64,000 nt of DNA from ATX-6F1 sp943369485 (GTDB taxonomy: Bacteria; Cyanobacteriota; Cyanobacteriia; PCC-6307; Cyanobiaceae): positions 124,001 to 188,000 of the forward strand of contig CALRNH020000003.1 in the NCBI GenBank assembly GCA_943369485.1. Direction: 5' to 3'. The translations under genes and the position numbers were made by a program. This document shows positions 26,517 to 35,343 of the stretch, in pieces; within the stretch, counting starts at the first letter, position 1; each line of letters opens with the position of its first letter. The notes below the pieces were generated by a model. That model was given only the letters and a program-made list of their open reading frames with translations. It was not told the origin of the DNA and did not search any database.

Positions 26517-27305
26517 GTGACGCATCCCGACACCGTGGGCTTCTGGTTGCAGCAGGCCGTGCGCATTCCCCTGCTCACCCCCGCCGAGGAACTTCACCTC
26601 GGGGCGATGGTGCGGGAGTGGCAGGACTGGGAAGGGGGGCCAGCCGAGGCGGCGCCCCAGGTGGCCCGCCGGGGGAAGCGGGCCAAGGAGCGCATGGTGG
26701 CGGCCAACCTGCGCCTGGTGGTGAGCGTGAGCAAGCGCTACCTGCGCCGTGCCAACGCCCGCGGCCTGCCCCACGAAGACCTGCTCCAGGAGGGCACCCT
26801 GGGCCTGAACCGGGGCTGCGAGAAGTTCGACCCCTCCCGGGGCTACAAGCTGAGCACCTATCTGGTGCCCTGGATCCAGCAGGCCATGGGCCGCCTGCTC
26901 GACCATGAAGGAGGTGCCGTGCGGCTTCCGGGTCAGGTGGGTTCGGCCCTGGCCCAGGTCAGTGCGGGTTGGGTGCGCTTCGATGAACTGGCGCCGAGCA
27001 TGCAGGCGCGGGTGACGGCGGCCGCGGCCGTGCGCTTCCAGGCCCGCCTCGACGGTCGCATCGGCGATGGGGAGACCACCCTGGGGGAACTGGTGGCCGC
27101 CCCCAGCAACGATCCCCTTGATCGTCTCGACCATGAGCTGATCCTGCAGCAGATGGCGGCCCATGCCCCCCAGGAGCTGGCCCTGCTCAGGGAGCTGCAG
27201 GAGCGCACCCCCGCCCAGGTGGCCTCCGACCTGGGCATCAGCCGGCAGGCGGTGAACGTCCGCGTGCACAAGGCCCGCAAGCGGCTCTCCGAGTTGGGGC
27301 GCTGA
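26517..27305 (+). CDS. Divergent sigma-70 family RNA polymerase sigma factor
   Basis: This 262-residue sigma-like protein starts at GTG 26517. Its N-terminus (FWLQQAVRIPLLTPAEELHLG) closely matches the sigma factor at 18006-18845. Region 2.1-2.2 is normal (NLRLVVSVSKRYLRR, EDLLQEGTLGLNRGCEKFDPSRGYKLSTYL), but region 2.3-2.4 reads YLVPWIQQAMGRLLDHEGGAVRLP where YAxWWIRQAIxR is usual, so promoter-melting aromatics are altered. Region 3 is short and degenerate. Region 4 keeps a helix-turn-helix, TPAQVASDLGISRQAVNVRVHKARKRL. It ends at a strong hairpin terminator. Likely a group 2 offshoot with changed promoter specificity. Confidence 0.85.
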   Translation: MTHPDTVGFWLQQAVRIPLLTPAEELHLGAMVREWQDWEGGPAEAAPQVARRGKRAKERMVAANLRLVVSVSKRYLRRANARGLPHEDLLQEGTLGLNRGCEKFDPSRGYKLSTYLVPWIQQAMGRLLDHEGGAVRLPGQVGSALAQVSAGWVRFDELAPSMQARVTAAAAVRFQARLDGRIGDGETTLGELVAAPSNDPLDRLDHELILQQMAAHAPQELALLRELQERTPAQVASDLGISRQAVNVRVHKARKRLSELGR

Positions 27306-27320
27306 GGGCAGGTTCCAACA

Positions 27321-27354
27321 GAAACGCCCCCGGCCTTCGGGCCAGGGGCGTTTC
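27321..27354. terminator. Strong hairpin (terminator)
   Basis: GAAACGCCCC pairs with GGGGCGTTTC across an inner GGCC/GGCC stem closed by a TTCG tetraloop, starting 15 bp after the sigma gene stop. The very stable UUCG-type hairpin lacks a long T run but begins with a GAAA and ends with TTTC, so it could stop transcription in either direction. Confidence 0.75.
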
Positions 27355-27357
27355 CGG

Positions 27358-27671
27358 AGCACCTTGCGGGTGAGGGGTGCTCGGGTCCGACGGGGTGGAG
27401 CGGACGTCGGTGATTTCTTTCTAACGGTGGCAGCGGAGGCTCTGCCGCCAGTGCCAAGAATCGCAACACGCCCGGCGGCTCTATCGCCAGCAGCGACGGC
27501 GAAGCTGCTTCCTGGGGCCCGCCTGTGACGGCGCGTGCCCAGAAGGCGCCACTCTGAAAGCGCCATTCCGGCAGCGCAAGTGTGAAGGCTGGCACCTGGT
27601 GGGCCCAATCCGCCACGGATCGCCCGGGGATTCCCCTAGATGTGATCAGGTTGACAGCACGGAAGAGCTCG
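27358..27671. other. Noncoding stretch with consecutive small hairpins
   Basis: Three further short stems follow the terminator: AGCACC/GGTGCT (27358-27363 with 27376-27381), GTCCG/CGGAC (27385-27389 with 27401-27405), and GGTGGCAG/CTGCCGCC (27426-27433 with 27442-27449, one G-U pair). The rest, to the next ATG, shows no gene or tRNA. It could be a structured RNA or the leader of the next operon. Confidence 0.35.
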
Positions 27672-27905
27672 ATGGCCAAAGCCCTCCAGTGGTGTGTGAC
27701 CCTCAAGCCCTCCAGGCCGGGGCTTGGGCGGCGCAACCGCTGGCTCACCGACCAGGGGGTGTTCACCGCCGACCCCGCCAAGGCCCTGCGGGTGGTGAAT
27801 GCCGAGGTGGCGGCCCGCCGCCTGCAGACCTTCGTCGAGTTGCGCGGCTGGCCCCTGCGGGCGGTGGAACGGCTCACGCTGGTGCCTGCCCCGAAGCTGG
27901 CCTGA
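27672..27905 (+). CDS. Small hypothetical protein
   Basis: This 77-residue, basic protein starts MAKALQWCVTLKPSRPGLGRRN and contains RVVNAEVAARRLQTFVELRGWPLRAVERLTLVP. No domain is recognised. Codon usage is like neighbouring genes and the next gene begins 7 bp after its stop, so it probably heads the operon with the DUF924 and glycogen phosphorylase genes. A structured noncoding stretch lies upstream. Confidence 0.6.
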   Translation: MAKALQWCVTLKPSRPGLGRRNRWLTDQGVFTADPAKALRVVNAEVAARRLQTFVELRGWPLRAVERLTLVPAPKLA

Positions 27906-27912
27906 GACCCCG

Positions 27913-28479
27913 TTGAAGATCGAAGCTTCTGGCGACTGCGAGGCAGTGGAGCTGTTGCGCTTCTGGTTCGAGGAGCTCACGCCCCGGCAGTGGTTCCATC
28001 GATCGGCGGAGCTGGATCGCAGAATCTCCGAGCGCTATGGCGATCTGAGCGCCTCGGCCCAGGGCGGTGCCCTGGCCCCCTGGGCCAGGCAACCAGACAC
28101 GGCCCTGGCTCTGGTGCTGTTGCTCGATCAGTTTCCGCGCCAGATCTGGCGCGACCAGGCCCGGGCCTTCGCCGGTGATCCCCAGGCTCTTGCCCTTGCC
28201 CAGGACGCTCTGGCGGCCGGCTGGATCGATGCCGAGGCGGACGTCAACCGGCGTCGCTTCTGGCTGATGCCGCTGATGCACAGCGAGCAGTTGAAGATGC
28301 AGGAGCGGGCCTGTGCGCTGTTCGCCACGCTCGTGGACAACGACAGCGCCGCCTTCGCTGAGCGCCACAGGGCGGTGATCCGCCGTTTTGGTCGCTTCCC
28401 CCATCGAAACGGGGCCCTGGGGCGGGTCTCCACACCTGAAGAGGAGGCCTTCCTGTTGGAGCCAGGTTCCCGCTTCTGA
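27913..28479 (+). CDS. DUF924-family protein
   Basis: This 188-residue helical (TPR-like) protein shows the DUF924 features LLRFWFEELTPRQWFHRSAELD, ALALVLLLDQFPRQIWR, the FWLMPLMHSEQLKMQERA box, and the end RFGRFPHRNGALGR. The family is common in bacteria and some eukaryotes, with unknown biochemical role. TTG at 27913 is the likely start, 7 bp after the upstream gene; the frame is open further upstream within that gene. Glycogen phosphorylase starts 12 bp downstream. Confidence 0.85.
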   Translation: MKIEASGDCEAVELLRFWFEELTPRQWFHRSAELDRRISERYGDLSASAQGGALAPWARQPDTALALVLLLDQFPRQIWRDQARAFAGDPQALALAQDALAAGWIDAEADVNRRRFWLMPLMHSEQLKMQERACALFATLVDNDSAAFAERHRAVIRRFGRFPHRNGALGRVSTPEEEAFLLEPGSRF

Positions 28480-28491
28480 AGCGATAGCGAA

Positions 28492-30990
28492 ATGGTGACG
28501 CTCGACACAGCGCCAGCCCCCCTGCCGCATCAGGACAGGCATCAGGATTCAGATGTCTCCATGACCGCCACCCGCAGCGTTTCTTCCGAGGGGCATGACC
28601 TGGCCCGGGCGATGCGTCGTCATCTCTTCTACAGCCAGGCCAAGTCACCGTCGCTGGCCACCCATCACGACCACTACCGCGCCTTGTCCCTGGCGGTGCG
28701 GGACCAGCTGCTGCAGAGCTGGGTGGACACCGCGGAGGCCTACACACGCATGGGCGTGCGCACGGTGGCCTACCTCTCGGCCGAGTACCTGCTGGGCCCG
28801 CACCTGGAGAACAACCTGGTGAACCTGGGCCTGCGCGAGGCCGCCCAGGAGGCCTGCACCGAACTGGGGCTCGATTACGCCTCCCTGCTCGCGGAGGAGC
28901 CTGAGCCGGGTCTGGGCAACGGTGGTCTGGGGCGGCTGGCGGCCTGTTATCAGGAGTCGATGGCCAGCCTGGAACTGCCGGCCATCGGCTACGGCATCCG
29001 CTACGAATTCGGCATCTTCCGCCAGCAGATCGTGGGCGGCGCCCAGCACGAGAGCACCGATCCCTGGTTGCAGGGCGGCAACCCCTGGGAGGTGATCCGC
29101 CCGGAATGGAGCTTCCCTGTGACCATCGGCGGTCAGGTGGTGCAGGGGGTGGCCTACGACACGCCGATCCTGGGCTATGGCGTCCACACCGCCAACACCC
29201 TGCGGTTGTGGTCGGCCCAGGCCCCCGAATCCTTCGATTTCGCTTCCTTCAACGCCGGCGACTACACCCGAGCCGTGCTCCAGAAGATCGAATCGGAAAC
29301 CCTCTCCAAGGTGCTCTATCCCAACGATGAGCTGGAGCAGGGCAAGCGGCTGCGGCTCAGCCAGCAGATCTTCTTCGTCTCCTGCTCCCTGCAGGACATG
29401 TTCCGCATCCTCAAGGGCCAGGGGCTGGCGGTCACCGATTTCCACCGCAAGTTCGCCGTTCAGCTCAACGACACCCATCCGGCGATCGCCGTGGCTGAGC
29501 TGATGAGGCTGCTGATTGACGAACACGGCATCGACTGGGACACCGCCTGGTCGATCACCACCGCCAGCATCAATTACACGAACCACACCCTGCTGCCCGA
29601 GGCGCTCGAGACCTGGGGTGTCGATCTGTTCGCCTGGCTGTTGCCGCGCCAGCTGGAGATCATCTATGAAATCAATGCCCGCTTCCTGCGCCTGGTGCGC
29701 CTCCGCTATCCCGGTGATTCCGAGCGGCTCTCCCGCCTTTCCCTGATCTCCGATGGCCCCGAGCGGCGGGTTCGCATGGCCAACCTGGCTGTGGTGGGAA
29801 GCCAGAAAGTCAACGGGGTGGCTGAGCTTCACAGCGCGCTGGTGCGCACTGAGTTGTTCCCCGACTTCGCTGATCTGTGGCCCGAGCGCTTCATCAACGT
29901 CACCAACGGGGTCACACCCCGGCGCTGGATGGCCGTGGCCAACCCCGCCCTGGCGAACCTGCTTGATGAATCGATCGGCAGCGCCTGGCGCCGCGACCTG
30001 GAAGAACTGCATCAGCTCGAGTCACTTGTGGGCGACAGCGGCTTCCTCGAGCGCTGGCGGGGTGTGCGCGAGCAGGCCAAGCAGCGTCTTGCCACCTCCA
30101 TTCATCAGGAGCTGGGTGTGTTGGTGGACCCGGCCTCCCTGTTTGACGTGCAGGTCAAACGAATCCACGAATACAAGCGCCAGCACCTGGCGGCCCTCCA
30201 GATCGTGGAGCGTTACCTGCGGCTGCGCAACGGTGAAGCGCTGCCCCCACGCACCTTCATCTTCGGCGGCAAAGCGGCACCCGGCTACGCGATGGCCAAA
30301 CTGATCATTCGTTTGATTGGTGGCATCGCTCAGATCGTCAACGTGGATCCGGCCATGGACGGTCGCCTGCGGGTGGTCTTCCTGCCCAACTTCAGCGTCA
30401 GCCTCGGCCAGAAGGTCTACCCCGCCGTGGATCTCTCCGAGCAGATCTCCACCGCTGGCAAGGAGGCTTCCGGCACCGGCAACATGAAAATGGCCCTCAA
30501 TGGCGCGCTCACCATCGGCACGCTTGATGGCGCCAATGTGGAGATCCGTGAGCGGGTGGGGTCAGATCACTTCTTCCTGTTCGGCCACACCGCCGAGCAG
30601 GTCGCTGAACTTGATCGCATCGGTTACCACCCGATGCCCTGGTTGGAGAACGATCCGCTGCTGCGCGAGGCGATCGATCTGATCGGCTCCGGTCACTTCA
30701 GCGAGGGCGACCGGGATTTGTTCCATCCGCTGCTGGCGAACCTCTGCAGCAGCGATCCCTTCAAGGTGCTGGCCGACACGGCCGATTACCGCCGTGCCCA
30801 GAATGCCGTCGACCAGGCCTGGGTCGATCCCCAGGGCTGGAGCCGCAGTTCGTTGCTCAACTGCGCCCGTTGCGGGTTCTTCAGCAGCGACCGCTCGATC
30901 GCCGAGTACGCCAGCCGGATCTGGAAGGTGGAGCCGGTGCCGATCAATGCCTGCGCCGTGATTCCCGGGGCCGAAGCGTCGTCAAGTTGA
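28492..30990 (+). CDS. glgP: Glycogen phosphorylase
   Basis: This is a GT35 enzyme of 832 residues that phosphorolyses glycogen to glucose 1-phosphate with pyridoxal phosphate. Recognised motifs are YLSAEYLLGP, EEPEPGLGNGGLGRLAACYQESMASL, NDTHPAIAVAELMRLL, VTNGVTPRRWM, VKRIHEYKRQHL, FGGKAAPGYAMAKLII and the PLP-lysine region EASGTGNMKMALNGALTIG. It mobilises stored carbon at night in cyanobacteria, relevant to the debranching-like enzyme at 57166. ATG 28492 is used; a second ATG at 28561 lies nearer the conserved region. The last nine bases overlap the convergent pyrFE gene. Confidence 0.97.
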   Translation: MVTLDTAPAPLPHQDRHQDSDVSMTATRSVSSEGHDLARAMRRHLFYSQAKSPSLATHHDHYRALSLAVRDQLLQSWVDTAEAYTRMGVRTVAYLSAEYLLGPHLENNLVNLGLREAAQEACTELGLDYASLLAEEPEPGLGNGGLGRLAACYQESMASLELPAIGYGIRYEFGIFRQQIVGGAQHESTDPWLQGGNPWEVIRPEWSFPVTIGGQVVQGVAYDTPILGYGVHTANTLRLWSAQAPESFDFASFNAGDYTRAVLQKIESETLSKVLYPNDELEQGKRLRLSQQIFFVSCSLQDMFRILKGQGLAVTDFHRKFAVQLNDTHPAIAVAELMRLLIDEHGIDWDTAWSITTASINYTNHTLLPEALETWGVDLFAWLLPRQLEIIYEINARFLRLVRLRYPGDSERLSRLSLISDGPERRVRMANLAVVGSQKVNGVAELHSALVRTELFPDFADLWPERFINVTNGVTPRRWMAVANPALANLLDESIGSAWRRDLEELHQLESLVGDSGFLERWRGVREQAKQRLATSIHQELGVLVDPASLFDVQVKRIHEYKRQHLAALQIVERYLRLRNGEALPPRTFIFGGKAAPGYAMAKLIIRLIGGIAQIVNVDPAMDGRLRVVFLPNFSVSLGQKVYPAVDLSEQISTAGKEASGTGNMKMALNGALTIGTLDGANVEIRERVGSDHFFLFGHTAEQVAELDRIGYHPMPWLENDPLLREAIDLIGSGHFSEGDRDLFHPLLANLCSSDPFKVLADTADYRRAQNAVDQAWVDPQGWSRSSLLNCARCGFFSSDRSIAEYASRIWKVEPVPINACAVIPGAEASSS

Positions 30991-32496
30991 GGGCAGCAGG
31001 ACCGCCTGCTGGGCATCCAGCCGGCCGGCCTGCTGGAGCACCTCGGTGATCCGGCCGATGGTCAGCACCGCATGGCTGCAGTAGCCGGCCTCGGCCAGAC
31101 GGCGGCGAGCACCTCCACCGTGGTCGATGAACACCACCACATCGCTCACCTTGAGGCCTGAGGTCTCCAGTTTGACGATGCCTTCCAGCACGCTGCCGCC
31201 ACTGATCAAGATGTCATCCACCACCACCGCGGTCTCCCCCTCGCAGAAGTCCCCCTCGATCAACCGCCGGGCCCCATGGGCCTTCACTTCCTTGCGTGGG
31301 TAGATCAGAGGCCGGTGCAGCAGCAGCGAGAGGCCCGTGGCCGTGGGCAGAGCGCCATAGGGAATGCCGGCGATGCGATCGAAGCGGAGCCCCTCCAGGC
31401 GCTCGGCGTAGGCATGCAGCACCCGGTGGAAGAGGTTGGGGTCGGAGATGATCCGGCGCAGGTCGATGTAGTAGGGGAACACCGCTCCCGAGGCCTGGAC
31501 GTAGCGACCGAACAGCAGGCAGCCCAGATCGAACAGATCCAGGATCAGCCCTTGGAGGGGATCGTCGTCAGGATCGCCTGGGGAGGCCCCATCGGTGACC
31601 CCTTCAAGGCCCTTGGCCGGCGCTTCCGCAGGGGATGGCGGTGGCAGCCAGAGGACGCAGCTGTCACCGCTTCCCACCCGTGAGTCCGCCACCTGTTGCC
31701 TCATGGCTTCGATCTGGAGCTTGAGACCTTTGGTCAGTGCCGCCATGTCGTCTTCCACCAGCAGGTTCTGGGGCACCGGCAGCAGCAGCCCGTCGGCGGA
31801 GGCGCTCAGACCGGCCTGCAGCATGGCTTCGAGCCGCTCCTCCTTGCCCCAGAGGCTGCGCAGGATCAAGAAGCGCTCCGGCGCCTCCCTTCGCACCCGC
31901 TCGAGGACCTGCGGATCGCTGGTGCCCACCTCAAGCAGCAGTTGCTCGGGCGTGGCCCAGCGCTGACATTCGCGCACGATCGCCAGATAGAGCGGGTTGC
32001 TCTCATCCGGGTGGTGCTGCACCACCCGGGCGCCGGGATTGGAGCTGTGACAGGTCACCACGACGGCCTTGTCCCCGTAGAGCAGAAAGGGGGCGGCGAT
32101 GTCCTGGCCGGCCAGGGGGGAGAGGGTGACCGCGTCCACTCCCAGGTCGCGGAAGAGGTATTGGGCCAGGGCGGAGGAGGAATTCAGATCACCGTGTTTG
32201 GCATCGAGGATCAGGGGCAGATCGCCGGGCACCAGGGAGCGCACCTCATGGAGCAACTCCAGACCGATCGGCCCGAGCGACTGATAGAAGCCAAGGCTGG
32301 GTTTGTAGGCACAGACGTGATCGGCGGTGGCCTCGATCACCGCCTTGATCCAGCGGCGCGCCTGCGACAGAAAAGACCCGCCCCCGGGATGGGAGCGGGC
32401 CCAGGTCTGGAGCATCTCGGGGTTGGGATCCAGCCCCGTGATCAGCAGCGACTGTCGGCTGGCGATGGCGTCGGTGAGGGTGACGAAACAGCTCAT
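30982..32496 (-). CDS. pyrFE: Bifunctional orotidine-5'-phosphate decarboxylase / orotate phosphoribosyltransferase
   Basis: This 504-residue fusion catalyses the last two steps of UMP synthesis. The N-terminal half is a type-2 OMP decarboxylase, with GLDPNPEML, YKPSLGFYQSLG and the catalytic LILDAKHGDLNSSS. A linker rich in P, G and D (about 275-320) follows. The C-terminal half is an orotate PRTase with AGIPYGALPTATGLSLLL, YPRKEVKAHG and the PRPP-binding VVVDDILISGGSVLEGI. This order (PyrF then PyrE) is the reverse of the animal UMP synthase and is known from cyanobacteria. Both active sites look intact. Confidence 0.93.
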   Translation of the reverse strand: MSCFVTLTDAIASRQSLLITGLDPNPEMLQTWARSHPGGGSFLSQARRWIKAVIEATADHVCAYKPSLGFYQSLGPIGLELLHEVRSLVPGDLPLILDAKHGDLNSSSALAQYLFRDLGVDAVTLSPLAGQDIAAPFLLYGDKAVVVTCHSSNPGARVVQHHPDESNPLYLAIVRECQRWATPEQLLLEVGTSDPQVLERVRREAPERFLILRSLWGKEERLEAMLQAGLSASADGLLLPVPQNLLVEDDMAALTKGLKLQIEAMRQQVADSRVGSGDSCVLWLPPPSPAEAPAKGLEGVTDGASPGDPDDDPLQGLILDLFDLGCLLFGRYVQASGAVFPYYIDLRRIISDPNLFHRVLHAYAERLEGLRFDRIAGIPYGALPTATGLSLLLHRPLIYPRKEVKAHGARRLIEGDFCEGETAVVVDDILISGGSVLEGIVKLETSGLKVSDVVVFIDHGGGARRRLAEAGYCSHAVLTIGRITEVLQQAGRLDAQQAVLLPST

Positions 32497-32539
32497 CGAC
32501 GGTCAGGCCCTGCGAGGGTGTTGGCAGAGCCTGGCGCAC

Positions 32540-34708
32540 TCAGCGGATGAACAGCATCTCCTGGTAGCTGGGGAGGGGCCAGACGGCATCGTCCACCAGG
32601 GTCTCAAGGCCATCGACGGCCTCGCGGATCTTGTGCATCAAGGGCAGCAGGGTGTCGGCGCAGTGGCGCATGTGCGCGGTTTCGCCGTGGGGGGGACTGG
32701 CCAGGGAGGCTTCCAGGGCGGTGCAGTTGGAGAGCAGTTCCTGGTTCAGGCTGGCAATGCGGCCAGCCATGGCGCGATCGGGGGGAAGGCCCAGATTTTC
32801 CTGGTAATGGAGCGAATTGGCCAACTGGCCCAGGTACTCCATCACGGCGGGGTAGATCTGGGTGCGGGCGATCTGGAGGGCGAGTTTGGCCTCTACTTCC
32901 ACAGCGAGCACGTACTGCTCGGCGTAGACCTCGAAGCGGCTGTGCAGCTCCACCGGGCTGAGCACACCCGTGCGGGCGAACAGGTCTTTGATGTTCTCGC
33001 GCTCCAGCACCAGGACGGCATCGGCCGTGGTGGGCAGATTCTCCAGTCCCCGCTCGGAAACAGCCATCTGGTGCCATTCGCTGGAGTAACCGTCACCGCC
33101 GAACACGACATTGCCGTGATCCTCCATGATCACCTTGAGCACCGCCGTGGCCGCATCCTGCAGGGAGGCCCCAGCGTTCATTTTGGCCTCCAATTGATCG
33201 GTGATGTATTCAAGTGAATCGGCCAGGATCGTGTTCATCGCCACGAGCGGACCGGCCACTGATTGGTTGGAGCCAACGGCCCGGAACTCAAAACGGTTGC
33301 CGGTGAAGGCAAACGGAGAAGTGCGGTTGCGATCGCCTGGATCCTTGGGGAATTCGGGGAGGGTGTCGACCCCGAGCTGCATCATGCCGCCGTGGTCGGT
33401 GCTGCCGAGGTTGCCGTTCTTGATCATGGTGTAGACCTCCTCCAGCTGGCTGCCGAGGTAGACCGAGATGATCGCCGGCGGGGCTTCATTGGCACCGAGG
33501 CGGTGATCGTTGCCGGCCGTGGCCACCACCGCCCGCAGCAGTGGCCCATAGAGATGAACCCCGCGGATGACCGCTCCGCAGAACAGCAGGAACTGCATGT
33601 TCTCCTCGGGGCTGCTGCCGGGATCGAGCAAGTTGCCCTGGGTGGCGTTACCCACGGACCAGTTGACATGCTTACCGGAGCCGTTGATGCCCTCGAAGGG
33701 CTTTTCATGCAGGAGGCAGTTCATGCCGTGCTTGCGAGCCGTGCTCTTGAGCAACGTCATCGTCAGCTGCTGGTGGTCGGTGGCCACGTTTGCGGCTTCG
33801 AAGAAGGGGGCAATCTCAAACTGACCAGGGGCCACCTCGTTGTGACGGGTCTTGGCAGGAATGCCCAGCTTGTACATCTGGCGTTCCACGTCCTGCATGA
33901 ACACCTGGACCCGCTGGGGGATGGCGCCGAAGTAGTGGTCATCGAACTGCTGCCCCTTCGCCGATGGCGATCCGAACAGGGTGCGGCCGGCCAGCAGCAG
34001 GTCGGGGCGCAAACTCACGAAGGCGCTGTCGACCAGGAAGTACTCCTGCTCGGCGCCACAGCTGGAGTTCACGGGTGCCACCTCGGTGTTGCCGAGCAGC
34101 TTGAGCAGGCGCTGGGCCTGCTTGTTCATCGCCGCGTTGGAGCGCAGCAGGGGGGTTTTCTTGTCGAGCGCTTCACCGGTCCACGAGACGAACACCGTGG
34201 GGATGCAGAGGGTGACGCCGTTGGGCGTCTCCATCAAGAAGGCGGGGCTGGTGATGTCCCAGGCGGTGTAACCGCGGGCCTCGAAGGTGGAGCGGATGCC
34301 GCCGTTGGGGAAGGAGGAGCCGTCCGGTTCGCCCTGCACGAGCACCTTGCCGGTGAACTCACAGATGGCGGAGCCGTCGCTCTGGGTGGAGATGAAGCCG
34401 TCGTGCTTCTCGGCCGTGGAGTTGGTGAGCGGGTAGAAAACGTGGGCGTAATAGAGCGCCCCGCGACTCACCGCCCAGTCCTTCATCGCCTGGGCCACCA
34501 CATTGGCCACGGAGACGTCGAGCTTTCCGCCCGCCTTGATGGTGTTCTGCACCGACTTGAAGATGTCCTTGGGCAAGGACGACTTCATCTGCGACAGGCT
34601 GAACACATCGCTGGCCCAAAGCTCCTGTAGGGGCGCGGTAGGGGCCGTGATCGCTGCCGGGCGCTCCTGGGTGCGTTGAATGGCGGCGAGGCGTTGGGGG
34701 CTGGGCAT
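32540..34708 (-). CDS. glnN: Glutamine synthetase, type III
   Basis: This GSIII enzyme of 722 residues, close to the normal 720-730, makes glutamine from glutamate, ammonia and ATP. Evidence includes the GSIII-type N-terminus (LQELWASDVFSLSQMKSSLPKDIFKSV), FYPLTNSTAEKHDGFIS, EQEYFLVD, RHNEVAPGQFEIAPFFEAANVATDHQQL and EKPFEGINGSGKHVNWSVGN. In several cyanobacteria glnN is induced by nitrogen starvation under NtcA, and it may be the main glutamine synthetase or a back-up to GlnA. ATG 34708 is followed directly by the GSIII N-terminus. A roughly 630-bp noncoding stretch lies upstream. Confidence 0.96.
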   Translation of the reverse strand: MPSPQRLAAIQRTQERPAAITAPTAPLQELWASDVFSLSQMKSSLPKDIFKSVQNTIKAGGKLDVSVANVVAQAMKDWAVSRGALYYAHVFYPLTNSTAEKHDGFISTQSDGSAICEFTGKVLVQGEPDGSSFPNGGIRSTFEARGYTAWDITSPAFLMETPNGVTLCIPTVFVSWTGEALDKKTPLLRSNAAMNKQAQRLLKLLGNTEVAPVNSSCGAEQEYFLVDSAFVSLRPDLLLAGRTLFGSPSAKGQQFDDHYFGAIPQRVQVFMQDVERQMYKLGIPAKTRHNEVAPGQFEIAPFFEAANVATDHQQLTMTLLKSTARKHGMNCLLHEKPFEGINGSGKHVNWSVGNATQGNLLDPGSSPEENMQFLLFCGAVIRGVHLYGPLLRAVVATAGNDHRLGANEAPPAIISVYLGSQLEEVYTMIKNGNLGSTDHGGMMQLGVDTLPEFPKDPGDRNRTSPFAFTGNRFEFRAVGSNQSVAGPLVAMNTILADSLEYITDQLEAKMNAGASLQDAATAVLKVIMEDHGNVVFGGDGYSSEWHQMAVSERGLENLPTTADAVLVLERENIKDLFARTGVLSPVELHSRFEVYAEQYVLAVEVEAKLALQIARTQIYPAVMEYLGQLANSLHYQENLGLPPDRAMAGRIASLNQELLSNCTALEASLASPPHGETAHMRHCADTLLPLMHKIREAVDGLETLVDDAVWPLPSYQEMLFIR

Positions 34709-35343
34709 TGGTTGCGTTTTGTCTGCACCTAGCCAATGAGCAGGCGAGGGCTCCCGGAGACGCCGTTGATACAAAAGCTGGCCTCAGCGCTGGCCCAGCA
34801 GTTCGATCCAGCTCAGGGGGTTCTCAATGGTCGCGCTGGCGGGCCGTCCGGTCCGCTCGGCCGAGGACTGGGGCCTCAGCTTGCTCGCGCAGGTTGCCAG
34901 GGGGCTTGGGTTGGGGGCTCCGATGGCCTGAAGGCGCCGGGGCGGAGATGCATGGGACATGGTGAAAGAAGCCTCCGAGGGAGGGTGATGGGAATCGAAG
35001 TTGAATGCCGGCCCCCGTTCCTGGGGCTCCACGGCTTGGTCAGGGTTTGAACACCCTGGTGGAGCTTGATGGCCGGTCACAAGCACGACCACCCCTGAAG
35101 CCTGGGGGGGAAGGGTCGTTGATGCGGAAGAACTGAACGACCTAGGAAAAGGGGAGTTCAGAGGAGAGATCCACCATTTGAGTTTCTGGTGGAGTAGCCG
35201 GTGAGTGTGTGGAGCTTCCACTGGCTTGTATCACCTTACACAGTCAACGCAGAATCAGTTGAGGGCTGGCTGAGGGACGTGCCTTTCCTCGCCGGTGTTC
35301 GTATCGTCGGCTTGCAACCTGATCATCCACAGGCCCAGAGGGA
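34709..35343. other. Long divergent intergenic region of glnN and the GGDEF-EAL gene
   Basis: No convincing gene lies in these 635 bp. One 7-bp inverted repeat, TCCACCA (35170-35176) with TGGTGGA (35187-35193), is seen. A TGTA-N6-TACA palindrome at about 35226-35239 resembles an NtcA site, but the spacer is two bases short. The region is long enough for two regulated promoters or a small RNA. Confidence 0.5.

Noticed and set aside
35226..35239. TGTA-N6-TACA, possible NtcA site between glnN and the GGDEF-EAL gene
   Set aside because: NtcA sites need an 8-bp spacer and the position is over 500 bp from the glnN start; noted but not called.
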